Part shown: piece after piece, positions 52,903-64,000 of the stretch | Position numbering within the stretch: position 1 is the first letter of the stretch | Layout of the letters: each line of letters starts with the position of its first letter | NCBI RefSeq assembly: GCF_036785885.1 | Contig: NC_092320.1 | Span: 11,037,557-11,101,556, forward strand | Reading direction: 5' to 3' | Origin: Coffea arabica | Taxonomy: Eukaryota > Streptophyta > Magnoliopsida > Gentianales > Rubiaceae | Length of the DNA: 64,000 nt | Position numbers and translations under genes: made by a program | Notes under the pieces: generated by a model | The model's database searches: none | The model's input: only the letters and a program-made list of their open reading frames with translations | Told to the model about the DNA's origin: nothing

Positions 52903-54049
52903 AGTCTTCAACTCTGATCCACCACCCAAAAAAAAAAAAAAAGATCACAAAAAGACAAAAGAAAAGGGTTAAAACTCAACAATTGAATATTTACAAGCAT
53001 ACAAGCCAAGCGTCGCTGTAATGCAATCAAACAGTATAGAAATCTACAACTCACAAATTGAGGGATTGAGCTGAACAATTCAACTGTACCCAAAAAAAAA
53101 AATACTATTAAATGAAGAGTTTGTACCTGGGAGAGGTGAAGGTGAAGAAGTGGAAGTATCTGGGTAGTTTTTTTTTTTTTTTTCCCTTTTTCTTGGATGA
53201 AATGGGAATGGAGATGAAGAAATTGAAGAGGGTTTTTCGCTACTATTAATTGTATATTGACTGAACGAATGCATGCGTGGATTGATCTGCATATGATTAG
53301 TAGAATATGGGAAAGAAGATGAGGGGCGAGTGGGGGCAGCGCGTAGAGACGCGGGAGACTCGGTGTTGGCGGTAGTGGCTGTCTGGCTGACGCGTCGGCA
53401 AAAGGACGGCAAATTTGGAGGGCACTGATCTTTGGTTGCTTTCTGGGGACCTCCCTGTCACTGGTCAGCCGTCACAACTAGAGATTGAGATGAGTTTTCA
53501 GTTCACACTTCACACTTCACACTTGACTTGGAGGAAGCTGCTGCCCAATCCTGGGCGAATATTGTCGATGAAATAATTGGACGCTGAGAGTGAAAGTGAA
53601 CTACTTTTCTTTCGAATTTGTTTTGCTGTTTAGCGTATTTCTTACCCTTCTAATTTGCTTGACTTGCTAATCTACTGCCGCTCCATATTTGGTTAGACTT
53701 TCGTTTTTCTCATTTTGTTTTTTACCCTTCTGATTTGGTTGACTCATTAATCGACCCACTTTCAACATACCTACAGGCTACTACTTCAGGTGTGAGTGTG
53801 ACGTGAAAAAATTGAGCGAGTAAAACTGTAAAGCTTTTCGACGGCAAAGAGGAATAGTCAAATCAAGGACACCGGAATTACTTGAGTAAAAATATATGAT
53901 TTTCATGCATTTATGTTTTCCCATTTGTAAGATTAGGACGAATTATTATATGTATCGTGCACATCCTGACAATCTATTTTAACTGCCTTTTGCTTCTCTA
54001 ACTTAAACATCTTTTTTTTTTTCTCCTAAATTCTTTCAACTAGGCAATT
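52903..54049. other. leader and upstream region of the CCX gene
   Basis: On the minus strand the leader precedes 52902. A possible donor (AG|GTACAAAC) at about 53126 could mark a 5'-leader intron, unproven. A Ser/Pro-rich frame at 53080-53412 overlaps this region and is not a credible protein. A CACACTT direct repeat stands near 53507. Confidence 0.35.
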
Positions 54050-54260
54050 CTTTTAGCCGCCTTTTTGTCACATCTTAATCGCTAAGATATGCTATCAATT
54101 CGTAATCGTGAAGATATGTCTTCTCTTTTTGTTTTTCTAAGGTCCACAAACTTGGCATAATTCAATTCGTAATCGCAAAGATATGCCTTCTTTTTTTCAT
54201 TTTCCCCCCTAAACTCCCAAACTAGCCATGCCTCGAATTCTTAATAGCCAATATATGCTA
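54050..54260. repeat. decayed tandem repeat
   Basis: The phrase CTTAATCGCTAAGATATGC, CGTAATCGTGAAGATATG, CGTAATCGCAAAGATATGCC and CTTAATAGCCAATATATGC recurs four times at about 40-75-bp steps, with T-rich spacers. The units are strongly diverged. Confidence 0.5.
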
Positions 54261-54314
54261 TCAATAATTCCAAGTAACCCAAACAAAATTTTATTAATTT
54301 GAAATAGATTAAGG

Positions 54315-54460
54315 TTGTATTTGGATTGCATTTTCCGTCATTTTTCATGAAAAAATTACTGTAGTGATTTGATATATGTGAGGGAAAAAGGTGATAGGAA
54401 AATGTGATCACGAAAACGACAATATTTTCCGACGAAAACAAGCAATCCAAGCATGGCCTA
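54315..54460. mobile_element. small MITE, TTGGATTGC ends
   Basis: TTGGATTGCATTTTCCGTC at about 54321 is matched in inverse by CCGACGAAAACAAGCAATCCAA ending near 54450. Together with an AT-rich core of about 100 bp this is a small inverted-repeat element. It shares the ATTACTGTAG word with the GTTTGGATA MITEs and may be related. Confidence 0.5.
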
Positions 54461-54849
54461 AGAATCCGGGCATGATTATCTATGCTCCACATTTACCTTT
54501 GGTAGTTTGGTTAAATCCACAACAGTCAATTCAATGTGTACAAAAATGTGATTGAATTTTTACTCTCAACATTTTCATCTGAACAAAAATCATTTGCTCC
54601 TTTTGCACCGTACTCGCTGAATTTTTCGTTGTTATTTTAGATGGATTACAAATACAATCTCCCAACTAATTCAAGGTACGTAGAAGGATTTCAAATTCTT
54701 TGTTAAATCACTTAATCTAAAGGCAACATAAATTTGTTCTTGGGTAGGCCATATCTTTAAGCCTTTTAACTATCCAAAAAAATATTAAATTTAGATGAAA
54801 AGAAAAAAAAAGCACTGTAACATAAAAAGAAAACTAGTGATTTATAATT

Positions 54850-55020
54850 TGTTTGGATAGAGTATTATTTGGAATATTATTTGGAATAATTACTGTAGCA
54901 TTTTTTATGATGTGATGTATGTGAGATAAAAGGATAATTAGGAATATAAAAAGGTGAGTTGAAAAATGTGTTTATGATGCAAGCAAAATATTATTTGACA
55001 TATTTGTGCTATCCAAACAC
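54850..55020. mobile_element. MITE, GTTTGGATA family, copy 2
   Basis: Begins TGTTTGGATAGAGTATTATT and ends GTGCTATCCAAACAC. Internal blocks match the copy at 42245-42414 in reverse orientation (TGATGTGATGTATGTGAGAT, GGAATATAAAAAGGTGAG, AATGTGTTTATGATGCAAGC). Confidence 0.7.
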
Positions 55021-56340
55021 TCCTAATTAAATGTGAAATACTCAAACAAGAACTCCTCGAGAATCTAACAACAGCCAAAAGTTTGTCTTCATAAGTACTA
55101 TACGGTTTTAGAGAGCAGGGCAAAGGAGTACCATTCATGGGAGCGCAATAAGCATAATATCCTACATCTTTACTCTAATTGTGTGAAGGAAATATTCGTT
55201 GCCACCTTTTCTCGCACACCAAAGCTTTTAGTTGTGGTTTAAAAGTAAGATGACTTATTCATAATAAGTACTTGTTCATAATTATTTACATTCAAAAATT
55301 ATTCCTCAAAGTTCAAGTAGAAGAACTTAATTTTTTTTAAAAAAAAATAACGTTCAAATAGAAGAAAATGACTTCTTCAAAGTTGTTCTTTTCGACTGAC
55401 TTTTAACTTCAACTTTATTATTTAAAAAAAAAACTAAATTTTAAGTTCCTAAATGACATGTGACATGGTGTTAAATACAAAAGAATAAAGGAGAAACAGA
55501 CGTTTGGCAAGTAAGTTTTTTTGGTATTTATCTAAAACTTTACTGTAACTTATTGTAGAATTTTTTTTAAAAAATTTTGAAGTATGAGAATTTTTTTTAA
55601 AAAATTTTGAAGTATGTAAATTTTTTAATATTTTGAAGTGTATAGTTTAAAAAATTTAAAATTTTTTTGAAATTATTGTAACTAAAATTTTTAAAAAATT
55701 ATAACAGATAAACTTAATAATAAAAAACTTAAGTGCCAAACAGGGTTGGAAGGTGAGGCGGGTATATTCAAGATCAAATTGAGCGAGGACGGAGATCATT
55801 CGTGCCGCAAAAGGAAAAGGAAAAGGAAGCGGGCTTGGGCATTTGCTTCTTTATTATTTATTTTTACTTTTTTGGAGAGCAATAGCATAATACTAGTTGG
55901 GTTGTGGGATCAACCACGTGGTAAAACACATTTGTCCTACATTACTCGGACAAAGGGCACGTCTTTTGTTCGAAGTTCGAAGATATTTATGAAAGGGACA
56001 AAAAGACAAACTGGCAATAATAATAATAAATGTCTTAAACCGACGAGAATTGTGGTACCATTTCCGCTTATGCGTTAAGGAAACTAGCTAAGGGTGCTAA
56101 TTACACAGATCGGGATAGCCCTACTAACTAATGGGTTCCAAACTAAAAGTCAAATCGTCAATTTTTTTTTTTTTTTTGTCAAAACAAATCGTCAAGTCAC
56201 GAGTACTAATAAATTCATCACGGCTTTATTGGTTTTTGTTGGTTTTCGTTTTCCAAATAGAGGATCTGTCCAAACTTTCTGTGCACATAAAAAGCTCTAA
56301 GCTCATAATCAGTTCAAATTTTTACTTTTTTTTGTGAATA
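55021..56340. other. intergenic, no gene recognised
   Basis: AT-rich, with a tandem repeat of GAATTTTTTTTAAAAAATTTTGAAGTATG near 55560-55615. The frame around 55746-56078 starts with TTG and has no recognised homology. No gene supported. Confidence 0.45.
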
Positions 56341-57497
56341 TATTTTTTAGGGAAAATCGTCCAAAACGTCCCTCACATTTTGTAAAATGACTTTTTTTGT
56401 CCCTCACTTTTAAAAGTGTAATTTTATGTCCCTTACATATTCATATCGGTCAAATTTAGTCCCTAACTAGGTTTCCGATCATTTTTTGGCCGGAAGCTAT
56501 CACGTGCAAGGCACGTGATCATTTTTTAAGGATAAATTTGTCAAATTATAGTTTACATAATCTAATTTATAGTCCTCCATATTTTATAAAACAAATTTTT
56601 TCGTCCCTCACATTTTATAAAATAATTTTTTCATCCCTTACATTTCACAAAATGAATTTCTCCATCTTTCACATTTCAAAAAATGAATATTTCCATCCCT
56701 CACTAATTATGTCTGTGAGGGAAACCCTAAAAAAAAAAATGTGTGTGAATACATTTTGTTTAAACACATGTATATGTCTATTTGATTTTGCTTAATAATA
56801 CGAATAGCATAAATATATGTATGTGTCTATTTGATTTCACTTAACAATATGAATACCATATATTATACGTAATCATTTGATTTCATCTGGTATTGGCTAG
56901 TAAAAAATCTTGCGTTCATTATCAAATTGGCCAATAAAGCTATTTTCGGTCAAAATACAATAAGAATATGCAAATTAAGGTTTTATTCGTAAATATTAGT
57001 CATAATCATACAAAAAGAAAAGATTGCCCACAAGTTGGGCTCAATTACATACATGTATTTATGCTATTATTATTAAACAAAATCAAATAGATATATACAT
57101 GTGTTTAAAAAAAATGTATTCACACACATAATTAGTGAGAAATGAAAATTTTATTTTTTGAAATGTGAGGGATGGAGAAATTCATTTTGTGAAATGTGAG
57201 GGATGAAAAAAATCATTCTATAAAATGTGATGGACGAAAAAATTTATTTTATAAAATGTGAAGGACTATAGATTATATTATGTAAAATATAATTTGGCAA
57301 ATTTACCCTTCAAAAATGATCACGTGCCTTGCACATGATGGATTCCGGCCAAAAAATGATCGGAAACCTAGTTAGGGACTAAATTTGATCGATATGAATA
57401 TGTAAGGGACATAAAATTACACTTTTAAAAGTGAGGGATGAAAAAAGTCATTTTACAAAATGTGAGGGACATTTTGGACAATTTTCCCTATTTTTTA
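56341..57497. mobile_element. 1.14-kb foldback element, Mutator-like by target duplication
   Basis: The element occupies 56350-57488. It is flanked by the 9-bp repeat TATTTTTTA (56341-56349 and 57489-57497). Ends read GGGAAAATCGTCCAAAACGT and, in reverse, GGGAAAATTGTCCAAAATGT. The inverted arms run almost to the middle: matching blocks include GTCCCTCACATTTTGTAAAATGAC, TAGTCCCTAACTAGGTTTCC, CACGTGCAAGGCACGTG and the CACACACAT/ATGTGTGTG inner part, leaving only roughly 200 bp of loop near 56850-57040. No transposase frame exists. Long arms with a 9-bp duplication fit a Mutator-like terminal-inverted-repeat or foldback element. Confidence 0.8.
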
Positions 57498-57742
57498 ACT
57501 ATCTTTTTATTTTACATATATCAAATTATTACTATACCTTTTTTTTTTTACAAAAATTTCAACAAAATATTACAATGTTGGAGCAAGGGCTCCTATTTTT
57601 ACACCGATACATTTAGCACTCAGGGGTAAAGTAATTCCACTCCATGTCACAAAAGTTTAAAAGAACAATTTTGTTCAAACTATAGCATAAGCTATCAATA
57701 TCCTCGCTCAACTCGTAAAAAGGCACATTCGAAATCATGAGG
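57498..57742. other. intergenic
   Basis: Short AT-rich stretch between the foldback element and an RNase H relic. No feature. Confidence 0.4.
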
Positions 57743-58016
57743 TCATTTTTTGTATGTCCTGGCTTTTCCAGCTCCTAATTGGTCTAGCAGCTTTCTGTCT
57801 TCAATTCGTATCTTGATGTCGCTCCATCCCTTCTTTGCTGCTTTGATCATACAGAGCCTCACTGCCTCTGCAGTGTCCTGAGCTTTGTTTCCTGCTTGCC
57901 TTTCCTTTAGCGACCAAGCTGCAACTCCCTGGTTTGCGCCATTCACAGCTGTGATGCCTATACCAAAGGTTTTGTTTCCTTTCTGGTGTTGGGTCGCCAG
58001 CTTGTGTACAAGCCAA
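57743..58016 (-). pseudogene. RNase H-like (RVT_3) domain fragment
   Basis: On the minus strand a frame ending with a stop at 57743 reads TFGIGITAVNGANQGVAAWS, then KAQDTAEAVRLCMIKAAKKG, then WSDIKIRIEDRKLLDQL. This is the middle of a plant RVT_3-type RNase H domain (first strands and helix with an AEAVR acid). The frame is open for about 80 codons, but no reverse transcriptase, start codon or C-terminal HVxRxAN part was found. Either a LINE fragment or an exon of a domesticated RNase H-like gene. Confidence 0.6.
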
Positions 58017-58567
58017 AGGAAATTTTGTTATTTACTAGTACTTAAAGTCGATTAAATAAAGGATATTTCGTTATCAGATAGGTTGAAAAAAAAAAATAGA
58101 CAAAACTGAACGCCTAAAAGTAGGGCAATAATTTTGCTTGAGTAGATGTTTTGATGGTTGAGACTTGAAAAGGAGATGGACCACCATAAAAAAAAAAATG
58201 CGTTAATTTACTCGTAGAGAGTTATTTTGTGCATTAATAATTCCGTTATACCTACCAATACAACAATTTCATAGATTCTCAAAAAGCGTTCAACAGTATG
58301 TCACGATAAAAAAGTTCATAAGCCTGAAAGAAAAAAATGGGACATCAAAAATAATTCCTCATATAACAAATTTATTTTCGTGGTGATTATTTGATAAAAC
58401 CTTTCTAAGCTACAATAAAATGTCAGCAAGACCACAAGCTCCCAAAAAATTCCCTCTCAGTCCGCCCCCACAATAATGGAATCGACGTGGAATGGGCCGT
58501 ACGATTTGGGCCCTCAAATTAAATGCACGAATGAGATGGTTATTGATTAATAATACGACGGAGAAAG
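58017..58567. other. intergenic
   Basis: AT-rich with poly-A stretches. No gene recognised. Confidence 0.4.
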
Positions 58568-59298
58568 GTCTGCATTAGAGATGGCAACGGGACCCCTCCC
58601 CCGTCCCCGCCCCGTTGCCTATTAGTTCCCCCGTCTCCCGTCTCGTCCCCCGCCTCCCGCTCCCCCCGCCCCACCTCGCTTCTTCCGCGGAGTTAATAAA
58701 ATTTTATTATAATTAAATTTTAATAAATAATCAAGTACTAAAATATCAACACATCATCAAATTATTATTCATTGTAATTTTACAATTGAAACTCATAAAA
58801 ACAATCAAACAGAAGTTATTTGAATACAATCCAATATGATGAAATAAATATAACTAAAATAGTCAAGTTTTCACTTTTAGTACAAATGCAATCACTAATT
58901 CATTATTGTGTTTGTACTTTTTTTTTGAGAAAAAAGTGTTATTCTATTAAGTGTAATTAGAAATTTAGTATAAATGTATTAGTAAATTTAGTATAACTAA
59001 TTAATAAATTTTATTAGTAGACATGTATAATTATTCATATAATTGATAATATCAATTATATTACATAAACTACTATACATTATATAATACATCTAACTAA
59101 TAATATCATTATCATAAGTTTATAACTAATTAACTTACATATTATATATAATTATATTTTTTTTTTGCGGGTGGCGGGGCCGGGGGATGGGGCGGGGGTA
59201 TACTCCCCCGTCCCCCGCCCCGTTTCTAAGCCCCGCCCAACCCCCGCCCCAAGAGCCCCCCGCGGGCACCCGCCCCCGTTGCCATCCTTAGTCTGCAT
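58568..59298. mobile_element. non-autonomous hAT-like element with GC-rich arms
   Basis: The element occupies 58576-59290, flanked by perfect 8-bp GTCTGCAT (58568-58575 and 59291-59298). Left end TAGAGATGGCAACGGG; right end in reverse TAAGGATGGCAACGGG. Both arms are C/G-rich (CCCCGCCCCGTTGCC and GGGGCGGGGG/CCCCGTCCCC type), while the middle of about 500 bp is very AT-rich. No transposase frame. The perfect duplication indicates a rather young insertion. Confidence 0.82.
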
Positions 59299-59559
59299 GT
59301 CTCATTAGAGAACCTACGATCTATAGTTGAAAAGTTACTGTACTGCTCTACTCGTCTACTGTCTATGGTCCTTCCATTTACAGGTTCTACTGTTAAAGGA
59401 AAAAAAAATGTGTGCCTTTTATGAAGTGCAATTAAATAGTAATCCTTAAGTTAAGTAGCTAAGATAAGCCACCAATATTTAAATTTGCTGCTTAAATACT
59501 AAACGTTTGTTTAATGAAGGGCTGAAAGAAGAATCAAATTACTTGAATTAAGGGCTTGT

Positions 59560-60050
59560 TTTTAAAACGATTCTAATTTTATAAAAAGCTGATTTTTTAA
59601 AAACTGATTCTTGAAAATTGGGTTTTTCAAAATAACTCATGTGTTCTCATTTATTGTTAAAAAACTATTTTAATAAATGCATATGCGTTCTCAAAAAAAA
59701 AGTTAAAAAGATAATTTTGACAAAAAAATGATCAGGATATACTTATACGCTACATAAATGAATTTTTGTGCTAATTAAATAATTTTTTATGGAATTAATT
59801 ATTTTTCTTGTAAATATTAAATGTTGGATGAGAAAAAAGAGGCACAAATGAATCTAGAATTGGGATCAGAATAGGATAAAAATAGGGTGACCATAAATTT
59901 TTTTCCTAATCTTTAGGTAGTTTAGTAATTATGTTGAAATTTAAAGGGCATTTTTGTTTGCATGAAAGAGGAAGTAAGGAAAAAAAAAAATCTAAAATCA
60001 GGTTTTCAAAAGTACCGAAAAGTACCTCAAGACCTACTTCTAATTTTAAG
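59560..60050 (+). repeat. dispersed repeat, copy 2
   Basis: Shares ordered blocks with 13915-14560 in the same orientation (AACTCATGTGTTCTCATTTA, ATTTTAATAAATGCATA, TTGTGCTAATTAAATAATTT, TCCTAATCTTTAGGTA). Neither copy has clear ends or coding capacity. Confidence 0.55.
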
Positions 60051-60904
60051 TAAACTTTTGGCCTCCAATCTATCAAAAAAAACAAATTATTAGTCCTTCT
60101 GTCAAGTTCAGTAGTTATGAGTGACGGAAACCATTATTACGTGTGACGCATGAAAAAATATGAAGGGCATTGTAGTCCACCCAGAAAGCTGGAAACCAAC
60201 ACGTCGCTTTGCAAATGAGTCAGATTCATGAATATTATCTCCTCTGCCAATATTGTTAATCAGCAGGAACAGATGAGAAATTGAGTCAAATGAAAGCTGC
60301 TTCAATCTCTCAAACCCATTTAAGTTGGCTTTTGCCGAAATAGCAAGTTGTGAGGGTTCAGGAAGCTTTAAGGATTTCAAGATGTTAAAGATTGATGGAT
60401 GATGACTCCATGAAAGGAGAATCAATACACCAAATTGATACACAAAGCAATCATGAGTACCAGCAGCAATGAAATAGACTTCAATTTTATGAAGAACCAA
60501 GGTCTTGCTTTCATCATATCATTGTCAGTTCCATTAGACATACGACAATTTTTAGGTGAAAAACCAGATCAAGGTTTTTGGTTCCTCTTTTTCTTCAGTA
60601 ATCCCCTTGAATGATTTCTCAGTAATGGATTCACTGATGAGAGGATTATTTTTAGGGGATTATTGAAGACAAATTCCTCTTTTTCCCTAAAAATATAGTG
60701 AAGATGAGAAACCAAAAAAAATGAAGATATTTGAATTAGGGAGAAAATGGGGGGAGAGATGTTAGTACTAAATCGTATCAGTAACAATTATAGATCTAAA
60801 GTAACAATTAGTTGCAGATCTAAAACTACCTCATGTTTCCATGCGTGGATGATGTCTAAGAAACATAGGTTTAAAATTTTCCAAAAAAATAAAAAGGAAA
60901 TAAA
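60051..60904. other. intergenic, no gene recognised
   Basis: The minus-strand frame at 60108-60500 has no recognised motif and may be chance. Nothing else supported. Confidence 0.4.
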
Positions 60905-61136
60905 GACAATCAATTGGTAATTAAGGAAGCATTGTGCTGGAACGAGGCTAGAGGTAGATCTCCGGTGGCAGCGGCAAGAACACATGATGACAACAACAAA
61001 GATCTACTGAGTGGGTAAGTAACTTGATTGGAATCGACCGCTTATCTAGGCAATCTCTGTGGAAGACATGAGTGGACCTGGAAAGATACCTCACCTTGAG
61101 CTTCAAAGCTATGTGGTCTAGGCAAATGGTGCACAT
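60905..61136 (-). pseudogene. degenerate RING-H2 ubiquitin ligase fragment
   Basis: The minus strand reads MCTICLDHIALKLKVRYLSR, STHVFHRDCLDK and then, one base shifted, VDSNQVTYPLSRSLLL. Compared with the RING-H2 pattern, CxxC, the HxxH and one Cys remain. The Cys before THVFH is Ser, and the final CPLC pair is YPLS. A one-base loss near the DKW position shifts the frame. With three zinc ligands gone and a frameshift, this is a dead copy of a small RHA/BRH1-like RING-H2 gene. Sequence further upstream is not recognised. Confidence 0.65.
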
Positions 61137-64000
61137 CTTCTGTGGAAGAATATCATCTTCTTAGTTTGACGATGATGGTGATGATTCTGCTTCTTTTTCT
61201 TGTTCTTCTTGTTGAAATTATTGGCAGAATCTCGTGGACAGACAAGAATGCCCCTGTTAATTCCTCGTGCATCGCATGTGATGTTGCTTTCTGTCATTCT
61301 CAACTGCTAGAATTGACACAAGGACCAATATTTTGCACTTTTGATAGATCGGGGACCAAAAGTTTACTTCTAATTGTTGGAGAGCTAAGAGTTCACCCGG
61401 ATAAAAGTTTAAGGACCATTGGAAAATTTTCCCATGTATATGCTCATCAAAGTTTAAGTTCAACTTGAGTTTGACTCACTTAACATAACTCTCCCTCAAC
61501 ATAACTCTAAAAGGAAAACTTTCAAGTTGTTCAGTCTGATAACTTAAACATTCTAAGATTAAACAATTTCAAACTTGATAATATAAAACAAACAAACTTG
61601 AGTATTAAGATATTCAGATTGATTAGACTTATTTACACCCTTAATTATTGCTTGTAATAGTTGTGGCAAGTTGAAGGTGGTAAATTGGCAATTATTATTT
61701 TTTGTTCTCATGAGAATTTGAGTATCAATTTTCACTCTTGAGGTGAGTGGCTTGTAAGATTAAGATAAGCATACGTGCGAAAGCAATTGTAAGAGTCTCA
61801 CACTGTATGACTAGGGAGAACCGGATTCACATATCTTTATATTTAATTGACGCCATCTTTGTGCATAAAACTTTTTTATATCATCTAATTGAAAGGCATA
61901 TGAATTTGGAATGTAGGGGTGTCAATATCATTCCCCAACATTATACATATTATTGAATGTAAGGATACCAAATCATCTCTCGCGTTACTCCCATATCCCA
62001 CAGCAAGTGCTACTGCAATAATGCTGATGCATGTAATTAGAAAAATCAAGAGATGTCCAGTCCTTGTAAAGCTTTGATATTATTGGCCAGTACTGGTAGG
62101 CATGAATCACGAAATATCGGGTTAGGTAAACTCCTTCGAAACAATACGATCAACCAAAGTAATGCGATCAAACTAAGTAAGAATACCTAATTATTTATTT
62201 TTGTCAAAGGTCAACTTCTATATATATTTAGCTATAGACATTTTCAAATAGAAAATTTTATAACTGTGTCCGACATATATATATAACCAACAAACTTTAG
62301 TTTTAGGAAATTTTTAAATTGCAAGATAAATGAAACAAAATCAATATCTAGTGACATATGTATAAACTATATATGACTGAAGAAAACTTCTAAATTTGCA
62401 AGACTTGAACTTACAACTTTTTTTTTTACTTTTTCTGTTCTTTCCTCAAAATCACCTTGTTATGTATTACTTGCCCTATGTCAAGGACAACGAATCCCAG
62501 GGATTGCTAATTTGCACATGGCTCAACCTTTTCTAACTAAAACATGATGGACTTGCTGTTGCATTTCGTCAAAAAAAAAAAAAAAAAATTTATGGACTTG
62601 CTATTGCAGCTTGCATAAATGTGACCGTCACAATGTATGGTACAGGTTCATTGTTCGATGGCGTTCAAATTATTTTTTTTGGGGGGGGTGGGGGGGAATG
62701 GTCAAAGTTTTATTACTTTGGCTGGTTGAAGGCAGGGGACAATCTTTTATTTGGAGATTTTCTATGGATTTTCAAATTGATCTAGCGTACCACAGCTAAT
62801 TGGTTCGAACATCAGGAATCAAGGTGGATTCCTGGAATCGTAGCTTTGCAATAGCCAAGTGGCCTCAATTGCAAGAAGTTGCCGTCAAACCTTTAGAACA
62901 CAAAAAATGAAAAACAAAGGGAAGTTGCTGTCGAATATCTAGATACTACTATCTTGGGACAAGAAACTCAATTTTCCATGTGCATAAAATAAATTTCATC
63001 TTGTATCTTTTCCTTTCTTTGGATTGTTAGAAGTTTTTAAAGAAGGGTGGAAATAGATTATGATATGTGGTCAGGACAAGTTGCAGGTCTCAACAGTGCT
63101 TCTTGTGATTCTTATATATTGCCTAATGATAAAGGTTTCTAGGTGTTCAAGCCTTACCATCTGAGTTGGCGCAAGTACGTACTGAGCCTTTAATTCATCC
63201 AAGAATGGTCACTAACATGAGATAAGCAAAAACAACCATCCCAGCTTGATATGAGACATCTTCTAGTATTATTCACTGGATTCAATTCATGCAGGGTGTG
63301 CCTAAGGATAAGATCTTCAACATCACTGGTATGAAATGACAGTATACTAAATGCCTCTCCACCTCCAAGCTAAGTTGGTTGTTAGATGCTTAAAAACTTT
63401 GTCAGGAAAGAACCCCAAAAGTCAAATTTGTCAGGGCTCATCCTGTCATTTCTCAAGCTCAAAGGAAAGGGGGAACCTCTTAACTGGTTAACTCTCTACC
63501 ATCAAAACAGAACCAAAATACCAGATGGACAGAGAAAGCACACAACTGTTTTTTTCTTCACATTTGAATTCTTAAATCATGTCTTTTTCACATTTTCCTA
63601 TCATACAACTTTTTTTTTTTTTTTCCACAGCTCTGCAGGACTTGTATGTTAAAAATTTGGATAAAGCAAAACATATATTTTGACCTTTGATTACTTTTAG
63701 ATTTAGCATCAAAAGAAGTATGAGAAGAAAAACCTTCAATGCCAAGAAGCAGATTGCTTTTTAATATGTAAAATCAGCGACTAAGTGCTATGACCTTTCT
63801 TATGCTGGAATATTGACATACGTATAACGGATGCAGTGATGCACACTGTTAAGGGATCAAGAAACAAACTAGGAGTGCTACTATCTTGCTGTAAAGCTAA
63901 ATATCTGATCTTATGCTCCACAGAAGCTTGTATGGTTAACCAAAAAGATCATCTATTACCAGCGTCAAAAATCCGCTTGAATTGGAAGTTTGCATATTTC
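61137..64000. other. intergenic to window end, no gene recognised
   Basis: AT-rich sequence with G and T runs (for example GGGGGGGGTGGGGGGG near 62681). Frames are short. The last kilobase is slightly less AT-rich and could be an intron or flank of a gene beyond the window, but no exon was identified. Confidence 0.4.

Noticed and set aside
52903-52929. N-terminal extension of CCX beginning at 52929
   Set aside because: The codon there is TTG; the first ATG in frame is at 52902.
53080-53412. Ser/Pro-rich 110-aa frame upstream of CCX
   Set aside because: Lies in the probable leader and promoter, with low complexity and no homology recognised.
55746-56078. 110-aa plus-strand frame
   Set aside because: Starts with TTG, KRKRKRKR run, no recognisable domain, in AT-rich DNA.

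Overview
The window is nuclear DNA from a flowering plant, most likely a eudicot. It has spliced genes with GT-AG introns, AT-rich intergenic DNA, plant-only families (subtilase SBT1, RIPK-type receptor-like cytoplasmic kinase, cysteine-rich G-gamma, LURP-one-related, 8-Cys lipid-transfer-like protein) and small non-autonomous transposons. Species cannot be fixed from the sequence. No organelle, virus-like or bacterial segment was seen.

Seven protein-coding genes are supported: a RIPK-like kinase (9.3-12.1 kb, +, five exons), RBX1 (16.0-19.8 kb, +, five exons), an SBT1.8-like subtilase (29.7-33.0 kb, +, two exons), a type-C heterotrimeric G-protein gamma subunit of the AGG3/GS3/DEP1 class (34.8-37.5 kb, -, five exons), a LURP-one-related protein (45.2-46.3 kb, +, three exons), a secreted lipid-transfer-like protein (48.4-48.9 kb, +, two exons) and a cation/calcium exchanger CCX (50.9-52.9 kb, -, one coding exon). 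There is one tRNA-Ser(GCU) at 21.0 kb (-). Splice phases were followed through every spliced gene and all close without a break.

Gene relics: a cytochrome P450 of the CYP85 clan (49.4-50.2 kb, -), a RING-H2 ligase fragment that has lost zinc ligands (60.9-61.1 kb, -), and two RNase H-like fragments of LINE type (47.6-47.8 and 57.7-58.0 kb, both -).

The intergenic DNA is mainly small DNA transposons and SINEs. They include a 1.14-kb almost wholly palindromic element with 9-bp target duplications (56.35-57.49 kb), four hAT-like elements with TIRs (2.9, 15.0, 43.7, 58.6 kb), several MITEs, and several SINE-like insertions with target-site duplications. One SINE has a hAT-like element inserted in it (14.97-15.74 kb). 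A cluster of five hairpin-forming repeats lies at 553-792 beside a short telomere-like tract.

From memory of Arabidopsis, the gene order appears to combine two Arabidopsis blocks (LOR6-SBT1.8-RIPK on chromosome 2; RBX1a, AGG3-LOR16 on chromosome 5), so the window may keep an ancestral order. Several genes touch defence and growth signalling (kinase, G-gamma, LURP-one, SCF/CRL ligase core), but nothing shows that they form one system. I found no clear evidence of a new biological system; the most unusual structures are the hairpin array and the 1.14-kb foldback element.
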